Part shown: positions 47,156-56,182 of the stretch, piece by piece
Position numbering within the stretch: the stretch's first letter is position 1
How the letters are laid out: each line of letters opens with the position of its first letter
Notes under the pieces: generated by a model
The model's input: only the letters and a program-made list of their open reading frames with translations
Told to the model about the DNA's origin: nothing
Databases searched by the model: none
Made by a program: the position numbers and the translations under genes
Source of the DNA: Chryseobacterium tructae
Lineage (GTDB): Bacteria; Bacteroidota; Bacteroidia; Flavobacteriales; Weeksellaceae
Reading direction: 5' to 3'
Assembly: GCF_030409875.1 (NCBI RefSeq)
Contig: NZ_JAUFQR010000001.1
Coordinates: forward strand, 1,922,001-1,986,000
Length of the DNA: 64,000 bases

Positions 47156-48535
47156 ATGAAATACAATACTCATAGAATAATAGGGGCAGGACTCATTTTT
47201 CTGATATTCCTGTCCGGTTGTGAAAAACTGGTGGAAATTGATCTGCCCATGGACCAGATCAATACCGCTGCTGTGTTTGAAGATACCCACACAGCAGAGG
47301 CTGCATTGGCTAATTTGATGGCAGAAATAAGGGATAACTCCATGTTTTCGGGAGGAAGTAACGGCCTCGCAGCCTTTTTATCAAGCTATACTGATGAACT
47401 GGATGCCTACTTCATCAATAATATCAATGCAGCCCAGGATATTTATCATAACCAGCAGCTTTCAGGGAATATCAGCGTGGAACTGATATGGCGCAATGCC
47501 TATAAAGAAATTTATACCGCCAACTCCATTGTTGAGGGGCTGGAGAGGTCTTCATCCATACCGGTGAAGGACAGGCAGCGTATTGCCGGAACGGCTCTCT
47601 TGGTGCGTTCAATGATCTATTTTAATCTTCAGCGTTTATTTGGAGATGTACCTTACACGGAAACAACTGATTTTACAATCAATAAAAGCCTTCAGAGGAT
47701 GCCGGAAAATCAGGTGCTGGATCACCTTGAAAAGGACCTTCTGAAATCTGCAGCTATGCTGGATGATGAGTATACATCAACAGAAAGGCTATATCCTAAC
47801 CGTAAAGTGGCACAGCTGGTTTTGGCTGAAGTGTATCTGTCCCGACAAAAGTGGGCGGAGGCAGAACAGATGGGGAAGGAGGTGATCAACAGCCCAATGT
47901 ATAGTTTTGAGGAGGATGTAAAGAAAGTGTTTTTAAATACAGGGAAACATATCCTTTGGCAGATGAAACCTCAGAATGAAAATGATGGCACCGCAGAGGC
48001 TTTGCAGTATTATTTTACCAATGCTGCACCTTCTTCCTATGCGCTTTCCGCGGATCTTATGGCCTCTTTCTCTGATGCAGACCTTAGAAAGCAGTTCTGG
48101 ACACTTCCTGTGAGTTTTAACGGAAAGACATGGAACAGGGCCTATAAGTATAAAAACCTCGCCCCCAATACGACAGAGTATTCGGTTCTTTTCAGGTTGG
48201 AAGAGGGATATTGTATTCTGGCTGAAGCGATGGCCCGGCAGGGAAAACTCGCAGAAGCCACTGTTTATCTTAACCGTATAAGACAAAGAGCAGGTCTTGC
48301 TGCTGTTACAGCAGGGCTAACGCAGGAAATGTTTCTTAATGAACTCCTGGAGGAAAAGCGGCGGGAATTCTTTACGGAGAAAGGACAACGGTTCTTTGAT
48401 CTGAAAAGAATGGGAAAGCTGCAGAAGCTTACCGCCCTAAAATCTAACTGGAAGCCTTACCACAGGCTTTGGCCCATACCCCTTAATGAACTCTTACTCA
48501 ATCCTAATTTAAATCCTCAGAATGAAGGCTATTAA
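47156..48535 (+). CDS. SusD/RagB family surface lipoprotein
   Basis: A 459-residue lipoprotein (lipobox ILFLSGC-like: FLIFLSGCEKL). SusD family features include LEDxxTAEAALANLMAEIRD-like opening helices, TALLVRSMIYFNLQRLFGDV (the conserved RAxxYxxLxxxyGDVP region), TPR-like helices, and ELLEEKRREFFTEKGQRFFD with L-K-R after it at the C-terminus. It caps the SusC barrel and binds the substrate. It starts 10 bases after susC and overlaps the peptidase gene by 14 bases. ATG 47156 is used because it begins the lipoprotein signal. Unlike its neighbours it has no frameshift. Confidence 0.92.
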   Translation: MKYNTHRIIGAGLIFLIFLSGCEKLVEIDLPMDQINTAAVFEDTHTAEAALANLMAEIRDNSMFSGGSNGLAAFLSSYTDELDAYFINNINAAQDIYHNQQLSGNISVELIWRNAYKEIYTANSIVEGLERSSSIPVKDRQRIAGTALLVRSMIYFNLQRLFGDVPYTETTDFTINKSLQRMPENQVLDHLEKDLLKSAAMLDDEYTSTERLYPNRKVAQLVLAEVYLSRQKWAEAEQMGKEVINSPMYSFEEDVKKVFLNTGKHILWQMKPQNENDGTAEALQYYFTNAAPSSYALSADLMASFSDADLRKQFWTLPVSFNGKTWNRAYKYKNLAPNTTEYSVLFRLEEGYCILAEAMARQGKLAEATVYLNRIRQRAGLAAVTAGLTQEMFLNELLEEKRREFFTEKGQRFFDLKRMGKLQKLTALKSNWKPYHRLWPIPLNELLLNPNLNPQNEGY

Positions 48536-50994
48536 ACTATTATACATCATGATCCTGCTTTTTTCTATAGACGCGATCAGCCAGACGGTTAAAAAAGACA
48601 GGTTTAATCCAAGGTATCACAATCTCCGGTATACGATAATGTTTCCGGAAACATCACCCGACGGAAAGTGGACCGCATTCCGGAAGACCTATGAGGAAAG
48701 CAGGGACACCATTGTTTTGGTAGATCGTAAAAAGCCTGAGAACGTGAAACAGTATGCAGGGGTAACCAAATTTCATTTTACAGGCCGTTCAAATCTTCTT
48801 TAATAAGAAAGGGCAGTGCTGAAATGATTAATCTTAATTCAGGAGTGAGTAAAAGCTGGAATCAGATCGTCAGTTCAGAATTTGTAAAGTCTCAGAATAC
48901 ATGGTTGGTATTACGGGGAACTTCATCTTCAGGGGCTGATCTGGAAATCTGGAAGGAGGGAGATCTGGCAGACAGCTATAAAAATGTTACAAGCTTTTTT
49001 GTAAATGGGAGTGATGTGTTTTTTGTGAAAAAGGAAGCCGGGAAAAACATGCTGTATGATCTGCGGAAGCCGGAAAAAGCAATCTATTCAACTGATCAGA
49101 AAATACTGGATTGCAGATGGTCGGACAAGGGGGGCAGTGCATGGATTACAGAAAAAAATGGAAAAACGGATCTGGTTTATATTAGCAAAACCCAAGAGGC
49201 ATTTCATCTGAGCAGTGATAAGAGCCGGGACTTTAAAGCGGCCACAATTTCCCGGCTGGGAACCGGAGAGCGTTTTCTTGTCAGGCTCACCTATGGTGAT
49301 GATCCAGATAAGCTTCCCGGTAATCCTGACATATGGAATGCGGATGATCATAAACTTGAACTGAAGTTTCATGGTGGGGAGTCGGAAGAAATAGCAGTCT
49401 GGGATCCGAAGCTGCACAGTCTGAGAATGGATACTGATGATAAAGCGCTGGAGAAATCAATATTGGAGACAGTACTTATGTTATCAGTTATAATTACTAT
49501 AAAAATCAGGATTATGTACACCAGTACCCTGAGTTTGATTTGTATCGTTATGAAGTAGGGAATGGAAAACAGCAATATATCGGGAAGGGAGGGTATATCC
49601 TCTATTACGGATCTACAGGAAGATTTATACTGTCTAATCCCGGCAATAATTGGGTGCTTTATGATTTGTATACACTGGCTGAAAAAGAGTTGAAAATAGC
49701 GGATACGGGAGATCCCTATTTCTCAGAAGATGATCAATATATCCTGTTTGAAACAGAGGGCGGGTTGTTGCGGTATCAAACAGATACTGGTGATTTGGTG
49801 AAAATTTCCTTACTGGATGGGTTCCATTCTACCATTGTAAATCCAATTCAGGGAGAGGGTATAAGTGGTTATCCTAATGGAGGCCAGAATCTATATAATA
49901 GTAAGGAGCCCCTGATTATAAAAATGTATGATAAAAAGAATGATCAAACTGCCATCCTTTCGTATTCTTGTCAATCCGGGAAAAGGGTAATGCTGCAGGC
50001 TCCTACAAGAGAACGGATTGATAAAATAGAACATAAGAATGGCATCCTGCTGGAGGCTTGTATTGAGGATTACAATGTTCCTGCCTATATTAAAGTATTT
50101 AACGGCTCGAAAGCAAAAATCATTTATAAAAGCAACCGGGAGGACATGGAGGTTGGAAGGATTCGTAGTGAGAGGATAAGCTATAAAAGTTCTGAAGGAG
50201 TAGACCTTACCGGTATTTTGTATTACCCTTTGGATTTCACAGATCTAAAGCGTTACCCCATGATCACTATTGTCTATGCGAAACAAAGCCACTTTGGTAA
50301 TCAGTATCTGCGAGATGGGTTTTTCGAACGTACGGAGGGTCTGAACATACGTTCTTATCTTGAGGGTGGGTATTTTGTGTTTCTTCCTGATATTGTTTTT
50401 GACAAAAGAGGGACTGGATTCTCGGCTCTGGATTGTGTGAACAGGGCTCTCGATGCTGTATCTGGATTGAAGTCCATTGATTTTAAAAGACTGGGACTCA
50501 TAGGGTATTCCCATGGAGGATATGAGACTAATTTTATAGCCACCCATTCAGACCGGTTTAAAGCCTATGCCTCAGGAGCTGGAAACAGTGATTTGGTACG
50601 ATCTTATTTTTCATATAATTACAATTTCCTGAGGCCTTTTTACTGGCAGTTTGAAAATGGACAGTATAAAATGCCTGGAAGTTTTAAGGACTATAAGGAA
50701 CTGTATATTCAGAACAGCCCGATCTATAGTGTATCCGAAATCAGTGCGCCTATTTTCTTATGGACAGGAGTCAATGACAGAAATATAGACTGGAATCAGG
50801 TCATGGAGTTTTATATTGGATTGAAAAGAAATAAAAAAGAAGTCGTCGCCTTGTTTTATCAGGATGAAGCTCATGGATTCCTGAAGCGGTCCAATAAAAT
50901 AGATATCGCCCGAAGAGTAGAGCAGTGGTTTGAATATCACCTTAAAGATGAGATAAAAGCTGATTGGATGAATGGATATGGAGAATATAATTAA
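48522..50994 (+). pseudogene. S9 family (prolyl oligopeptidase-like) peptidase, two frameshifts
   Basis: Three frames join into an 824-residue exported enzyme if one T is restored near 48801 and one A near 49456. The signal peptide (LLFSIDAISQ) is followed by a beta-propeller-like region and a C-terminal alpha/beta-hydrolase domain. The triad is visible: GYSHGGYE (Ser nucleophile), WTGVNDRNIDWNQVMEFY (Asp) and YQDEAHGFLKR (His). It is the last gene of the SusC/D operon and starts inside susD, so it probably cuts what SusCD imports, or processes a surface peptide. Confidence 0.85.
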
Positions 50995-51003
50995 TTAGCA
51001 AAT

Positions 51004-51030
51004 AAAGGATGCCTTTCGGGCATCCTTTTT
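51004..51030. terminator. Terminator between the S9 and DUF6520 genes
   Basis: Perfect 10-bp stem (aaaggatgcc / ggcatccttt), loop tttcg, then T5. The A-run on the left lets it work on the convergent minus strand too. Confidence 0.88.
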
Positions 51031-51033
51031 AAA

Positions 51034-51300
51034 TTATGGTTTTACAAAAAGTGCATTGGGACATGAAGTATCACTGATTCTCTGATAGAGTTGTTCAGGT
51101 CCATTTCCGAGATCTGCGGTACACATAACATTCCCTGATGTGTCACATTGAACATGAGCATTGACACATTTAATAGCTGCCGCAGGGCGGAATACGTATC
51201 CTGTCGCAGGGATTTTGGTGTTGCTTTTGCTGACATTGCTCGCAAGAGCAGATGTTGCGCCTATCATCACAATGGCGACAGGCAGAATAAACTTTTTCAT
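51034..51300 (-). CDS. DUF6520-like small exported protein
   Basis: An 88-residue protein with a clean signal peptide (VAIVMIGATSALASN) and a mature part of about 67 residues holding four Cys (CVNAHVQCDTSGNVMCTADL, later TSCPNALF). It matches the DUF6520 pattern of small flavobacterial proteins found in strings next to MauE/DoxX genes. Function is unknown. ATG 51300 is chosen for the signal peptide; upstream codons to 51405 read the tail of the previous gene in another frame. It is the last gene of the minus-strand operon. Confidence 0.7.
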   Translation of the reverse strand: MKKFILPVAIVMIGATSALASNVSKSNTKIPATGYVFRPAAAIKCVNAHVQCDTSGNVMCTADLGNGPEQLYQRISDTSCPNALFVKP

Positions 51301-51322
51301 AAGATTGGATTTGTCGTTTTGC

Positions 51323-52823
51323 CTACTCTGATCTAAGGTTTTCGGCTTCCCCTTTTTTGAAATCGTCCGTAATGGTCTGCGCATAACGATAGCGGACAAT
51401 TTCATTACCTATAAGTGAATAGAAATACTTTGATGTTGCCAGCATTCCGGACATTTTATGGTTGCTGCGGTTTTGTACATAAAAACTTCCACTATAACTT
51501 TTATTTCTGGTGTTATACATATCAATAATAGCATTGGTCTTCCACTGGTCTCGATTTTCATAGTTTCCCATAAGATTAGATTGGTTAAATAAGATCCCTT
51601 TACACGCCGTTGCCATCTTGTTTACTACAATGGGCGGAGCAGTCATCTTTTTCCATTGGAAAGAATAGTACTTTGAACTTTTGCAATATTGGTGGTATCA
51701 ATGGTGTTTTGCTCTGAAAAATAATTGTCAGGAGTTTTTATCGTAATGATCTTATTACGGTAGAAGTAGATGTAATAATAGGTATTAGTATAACTGTCTG
51801 CAATTAGCTGACCGTCTGTATCAAATAGACCGTCCTTTTGTTTTTTGATGATGTTGTTATTCAGATGATAATTGCCGGAAATTGATTGTAATATCCCTAA
51901 AGAACGCACTTTGATATTTGGATTAAAGGTTCTGAATGCTATATGAGTAGAGTCCAATATTTGTAGCTGGTCAAAATACATCTTTTTGTAAATCAGGGTT
52001 TTTGCAGAAAGATTATTGAGATTCCCACGATAAATGACAGGAACGCTTCCGTCGGCAAGGTAAAAATGGGAATCACGGATATAAAGCGTTAAAGACTTAA
52101 ATTGGTGGTCATAATAATCCAGCGTAAGGGTATGTTGGGTGAAAGTAGTGAAAGTGGAATCAATCTCAGTGATGGTGAGCGGGCTGATATAGTTACCGAG
52201 TATTACTTTCCGTTACTGGTACCAGCAAAATAATAAGAATTAGCCTTTAAATCGAGATTCTTATCCTGTAAAATTGGATGATGGGAAAAACGCCTTATGA
52301 AATTGTTATTTTTCTTTATCATCTGTTCGGAGGAAAAGAAGAGGATCATTACCAGCGAAAAGCTAAGGATGATCAGAGAGATAGTCCATAAAGATGTTGT
52401 TAAAATTCTTTGTTTTAGTTTAACAGAAAGAAAAATGCCTATGATAGCAATGATAACACAGCCTATGTTAAAAATAAGGTGCTCATTCCAATCTAGTTTT
52501 TCGAGAATACCTCCACAGGAGCAGGGTATAAATTCACTATAATGAATAATGAGATAAATATAGGTAGTAAATGAGGTCATGAGTCCAAGCGAACTATATA
52601 AACCGTATAAACGATATTTTGGTAGTATTAGAGAAATGCATATCACAAGTTCTGCAATAATCACGGCATATGAAGTGATACCTGCATAGCTACTCAATAA
52701 TGGTGATTGTGCAATCTGGACCTGAAAGTTTTCAAAATCAAGTATTTTGCTCACGGCAGCATACACAAACAACAAAACAAAGAAGTAGCTTATGATGCTG
52801 ATGGACGTTGTTGATATCTTCAT
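51323..52823 (-). pseudogene. MauE/DoxX-type membrane protein with long C-terminal domain, two frameshifts
   Basis: Three frames join into a 500-residue protein if one base is restored near 52207 (A-run on the coding strand) and one near 51660. The N-terminal 150 residues are a four-helix MauE/DoxX domain (ISYFFVLLFVYAAVSKILDF; FIPCSCGGILEKLDWNEHLI with a C-x-C pair). A fifth helix follows, then a beta-rich exported-side domain of about 320 residues (LGNYISPLTITEIDSTFTTF; LLDSTHIAFR-type strands). MauE proteins act in disulfide or redox maturation of exported proteins. It precedes the DUF6520 gene by 22 bases; making or oxidising that Cys protein is a reasonable guess. Confidence 0.72.
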
Positions 52824-52838
52824 GATGTAAGTTTTAAT

Positions 52839-53009
52839 TTATATTGCTCTTATCAGGATCCACTTTATTTTCTCTCCACAGTAATCCGGCATTTTGGAAC
52901 CTTTAGAAATTGGACAGGTGGTTTTGAAATTCCCCATACTTTCCCAAATTCCACTTCTAGGACATGGTAAGCCTGTTTTACAGATAAGGGATAAGTGGTG
53001 GGGAATCAT
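52839..53009 (-). CDS. Small Cys-rich peptide of unknown function
   Basis: A 56-residue frame from ATG 53009, between the lipoprotein and MauE genes on the same strand with 11- and 15-base gaps. It reads KTGLPCPRSGIWESMGNFKT, then TCPISKGSKMPDYCGEKIKW. The pattern G-x-x-CP-x-SG-x-W ... G-x-x-MP-x-x-x-G-x-x-x-W recurs in short bacterial proteins of unknown role. Four Cys are present and there is no signal peptide. Confidence 0.55.
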   Translation of the reverse strand: MIPHHLSLICKTGLPCPRSGIWESMGNFKTTCPISKGSKMPDYCGEKIKWILIRAI

Positions 53010-53020
53010 ATTTTAATATT

Positions 53021-53254
53021 TTAAGGATTATTTTCAGTTATCCGCCAATCGTGAGTATCCTTTATTGGTGGATCTGCTGCCGGATTTATGTCTTTTAGTA
53101 TTGTATCCTGATTTTTTTTGGAAAAATTTTTCCTGTTTTCAGGATTATGGATGATCTGTGATTCTGGTTCATCCATTATATCGTTCTGTCTGCAGCTTAA
53201 AGCTATTGCACTTACTGCTAAGATTAAAATGATCTGAGGAATATTCTTTTTCAT
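53021..53254 (-). CDS. Small lipoprotein of unknown function
   Basis: A 77-residue product: Lys-rich start, hydrophobic core and lipobox SAIALSC (Cys21). The mature chain of 57 residues is polar and Asp/Asn/Pro-rich without recognisable domain. It is the first gene of the four-gene minus-strand group with the Cys peptide, MauE/DoxX and DUF6520. Comparable small lipoproteins head such groups in related genomes, as far as I recall. Confidence 0.6.
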   Translation of the reverse strand: MKKNIPQIILILAVSAIALSCRQNDIMDEPESQIIHNPENRKNFSKKNQDTILKDINPAADPPIKDTHDWRITENNP

Positions 53255-53501
53255 ATTAATATTGATTTAAGTTATTCCCAACCGGTCAGGGGTATTTATT
53301 AGAATTCTTAAACCAAAGGTATTTGGAAACCAGTCTATAAAAAACTGATATTGGATCAGCTTTTCAAAACAAGACGTCATCATTTATAAATGATGACGGT
53401 TAGAATTTTGTAAAATCTCTTTATTGATGAATGATTGATAGTAAATATTACATATTATTGTGATTTAATTAGTTATCTGGCTTTAGTTGTCTTTTTTTGG
53501 C

Positions 53502-53509
53502 TAAATTTG
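53502..53509 (+). promoter_or_regulatory. Probable -7 box of the AraC-TPR gene
   Basis: TAAATTTG matches TAnnTTTG, 27 bases before ATG 53536. No -33 TTTG lies at 19 bases, so confidence is moderate. Confidence 0.4.
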
Positions 53510-53535
53510 ACTCTTTCAGCTAAAAACTAATCACT

Positions 53536-55245
53536 ATGATGGCCTCAAAATGTATCATGATAACATTGTTGCTGTTTTTTTCCATCACTGATTTCCATGC
53601 AGAGGAAAACAGGAATGATTATGTTTGGCTCAGAAGTCAATACGAAAATCTTAAAAAGAATGACTCGACAGCTTTCAGGTATTTAAGGATTTATATATCA
53701 AAAGCAAAGAAGGATTCTGATTTTGCAAGGCTTTCGGAAGCTTATAAGTTTGCCGTATATTTCACTCCGTCCAATGAAGGAAAACTTTCCTATTCAGACA
53801 GTACTATCTATGCAGCATTGAGGTCAAAGCAGCCGGAACTTATCGGTGATGCCTATTTAGGTAAAGGAATCTTTTATTACTTTAACCTTAAAAAATATGA
53901 ACCTGCCCTGGCAGAGTATCTGAAAGCTTATGAATATTCTAAAAATGGTAAGGATGAGTATTTACATCAAAAAATCATATATCACCTGGGGGTTGTAAAA
54001 AGTTATTTGGGATTTTATCAGGAAGCTTTAGAGTTGTTTAAACAATGCAGTGCCTTTTTTGAAAAAAAGAGTAAAGAAAAAAGCCATCCAAATACGTTAT
54101 TCAATTTTAAAAGAGGCTATTATAATTCTATTCATCAAATGGTGATCTGTTATCGAAACCTTAAGGAATATGATATGGCAGACGTCCTTGTTGAAAATGC
54201 TTTACTGCAACTTGCTGATCAGGATAGATTTTTACTGGAAAAAAACTATCTGTTAAAATGCCGTGGCATTTCGGCGTATCACCATAAAAATTACGCTGGA
54301 AGTATACATGATTTAAATGCAGCTTTAGAAGAGATTGTAAAATCAAATGATTTTTCCTGGTTATCTGTTATTTATTATTATCTGGGAAAGAACCATATGG
54401 TGAGTAATGAAAATAAGGGTATTTATTATCTTGAGAAGGTTGATTCTATTTTCAACCGACATACATTTATCCTTCCTGAAGTAAGACCAGCATATGAAGA
54501 TCTTATAATGTACTATTCAGAGAAAGGCGATCAGGAAAAGCAGCTGTATTATACGAAGCAGCTATTGAAGGTTGACAAGCTTATCGGCAAAGACTTCACC
54601 TACTTATCTTCAAAAATACACAGGGAGTATGATGAAAGATTACTCACTGAAGGCAAAAACAGATTGGAGAAAATGAGTTGGCGCCGGATGATGTACATGC
54701 TTGTATTTATTGTATCAACCATATTCTTTCTCTGTCTATTCCTTTTGAAGTATCAAAAGGAACAACATATAAAATTGAAGTATCTGCTACTGCAGGACAG
54801 ACTAAATAATAAACAATATGATATGTTAATTATTGATAAACAGGATGTTATTGATAATTCTGTAAAAACTGGGCTCCCTGAAGAACTTTATAAAGAATTG
54901 GATCAAAAACTTCAGCAATTTGAAATTGAAAACGGATTTAAGCAAAGGGGATTGACATTAGGAATATTAGCTACAAAAATGAATACTAATACCTCTTATC
55001 TTTCAACTTTTATCAATGAAAATAAAGGTGAAAATTTTAAAACTTATATCAATAGGCTTAGAATTTCCTATATCACACAATTACTAAATTCGGAGAGGAA
55101 ATACCTTTTGTATACGATTGAAGCTCTCGCTGAAGAATCGGGTATTTCGACTCGCCAGCATTTTTCAGATCTATTTTACGAAGTCAATGGATTAAGACCA
55201 ACAGATTTTATTCGCAAAAGAAAACAAGAACTTAAAATGGAATAG
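53536..55245 (+). CDS. AraC family regulator with TPR sensor and membrane helix
   Basis: A 569-residue protein: signal peptide (ITDFHAEE), TPR-like helix pairs over about 330 residues (such as LKKYEPALAEYLKAYEYSKN), a membrane helix near 388-405 (MLVFIVSTIFFLCLFLLKY) and a cytoplasmic AraC HTH. In the latter, GILATKMNTNTSYLSTFINE and TIEALAEESGISTRQHFSDL are the two helix-turn-helix units and FYEVNGLRPTDFIRKRK closes the domain. This one-component design senses something outside and controls DNA. Position suggests it regulates the divergent lipoprotein-MauE-DUF6520 operon and perhaps the SusCD operon. Confidence 0.82.
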   Translation: MMASKCIMITLLLFFSITDFHAEENRNDYVWLRSQYENLKKNDSTAFRYLRIYISKAKKDSDFARLSEAYKFAVYFTPSNEGKLSYSDSTIYAALRSKQPELIGDAYLGKGIFYYFNLKKYEPALAEYLKAYEYSKNGKDEYLHQKIIYHLGVVKSYLGFYQEALELFKQCSAFFEKKSKEKSHPNTLFNFKRGYYNSIHQMVICYRNLKEYDMADVLVENALLQLADQDRFLLEKNYLLKCRGISAYHHKNYAGSIHDLNAALEEIVKSNDFSWLSVIYYYLGKNHMVSNENKGIYYLEKVDSIFNRHTFILPEVRPAYEDLIMYYSEKGDQEKQLYYTKQLLKVDKLIGKDFTYLSSKIHREYDERLLTEGKNRLEKMSWRRMMYMLVFIVSTIFFLCLFLLKYQKEQHIKLKYLLLQDRLNNKQYDMLIIDKQDVIDNSVKTGLPEELYKELDQKLQQFEIENGFKQRGLTLGILATKMNTNTSYLSTFINENKGENFKTYINRLRISYITQLLNSERKYLLYTIEALAEESGISTRQHFSDLFYEVNGLRPTDFIRKRKQELKME

Positions 55246-55288
55246 AAACTTTTTTATTGTAAACTTTGTAAATTCCTGAAAAAAGGAC

Positions 55289-56134
55289 ATGGTAACAAAA
55301 ACTATTTTTAAAAGAACTTCACAGTTATTGGAAGATCTGGATGTAAAGATTAACGAAGTCTACGCAGATGGGAATGATATGATCAAAATTTCTGAAAAGG
55401 CTTTACTCATCATTGACGAGTCTATAAGAAAATTGAAGCTTCTGGTTTCCAACCATCACTTTGATCATATTGCCGAGGAAGTATTTTTTTTTAAGAAGCT
55501 AAAACCACAGTTTATTTCAAAATTTATCTATTACTCTTCGGTACTGGATATTGAGGCCCATAAGCCGGCTGCAGGAAATAAAACTTTAAAAAAATATTAT
55601 GAGGCAGAGCAGGAAGAGTTAAAAAACTTTTATTTGGAACATTCCGAATTCTACAGCTATTATAAACGTGAGGCGACTTATCTCGACCATAAGATATTTA
55701 TCCGTAATTCATATGATTTGAAAATGAAGCTATCATCAGGTTTTTACAACTACGATCCCAATTTTACGACATCACACGATCATATGATCGCCAGATTTAT
55801 TTCCAATCAGCAATTTGATCAATATTTAAAAAGGCAGATTGAAGGTTCTAATGAAGATACAGTATCAAAACTACTTTCTCCTTTGAGCTGGTCGGGATCA
55901 AAGGTCGGTCTTATAGAACTGATCTATGCCCTTTACCAGATGCGTTGCTTTAATGGGGGCAATATAGAATTAAGTGAAGTCATAAAATTTGTTGAAAAGT
56001 CATTGGATTGCGATCTCGGCAATTTTCATAAAACAGTCTTTGAAATCCGAACCAGGAAACAGGGACCTACCAAATTCATTCAACTGGTCGGGGACAATCT
56101 CAACCAGCATTTTATGACTCATGAAGCTGAATAA
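55289..56134 (+). CDS. rteC: RteC-like regulator of conjugative element
   Basis: A 281-residue helical protein matching the RteC family (VTKTIFKRTSQLLEDLDVKI; FFFKKLKPQFISKFIYYSSV; REATYLDHKIFIRNSYDLKM; ELIYALYQMRCFNGGNIELS). In CTnDOT, RteC activates the excision operon that includes the topB-like exc gene. Here the homologous HTH-DUF3945-TopB module lies 35 kb to the left. It is followed by a hairpin and the convergent mobC gene. Confidence 0.88.
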   Translation: MVTKTIFKRTSQLLEDLDVKINEVYADGNDMIKISEKALLIIDESIRKLKLLVSNHHFDHIAEEVFFFKKLKPQFISKFIYYSSVLDIEAHKPAAGNKTLKKYYEAEQEELKNFYLEHSEFYSYYKREATYLDHKIFIRNSYDLKMKLSSGFYNYDPNFTTSHDHMIARFISNQQFDQYLKRQIEGSNEDTVSKLLSPLSWSGSKVGLIELIYALYQMRCFNGGNIELSEVIKFVEKSLDCDLGNFHKTVFEIRTRKQGPTKFIQLVGDNLNQHFMTHEAE

Positions 56135-56148
56135 CTGAATATCAAATT

Positions 56149-56177
56149 AAACCTCAAATCTACTGTATTTGAGGTTT
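56149..56177. terminator. Bidirectional terminator between rteC and mobC
   Basis: Perfect 11-bp stem (aaacctcaaat / atttgaggttt), 7-base loop, T-rich on both sides. Confidence 0.8.
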
Positions 56178-56182
56178 CTATT

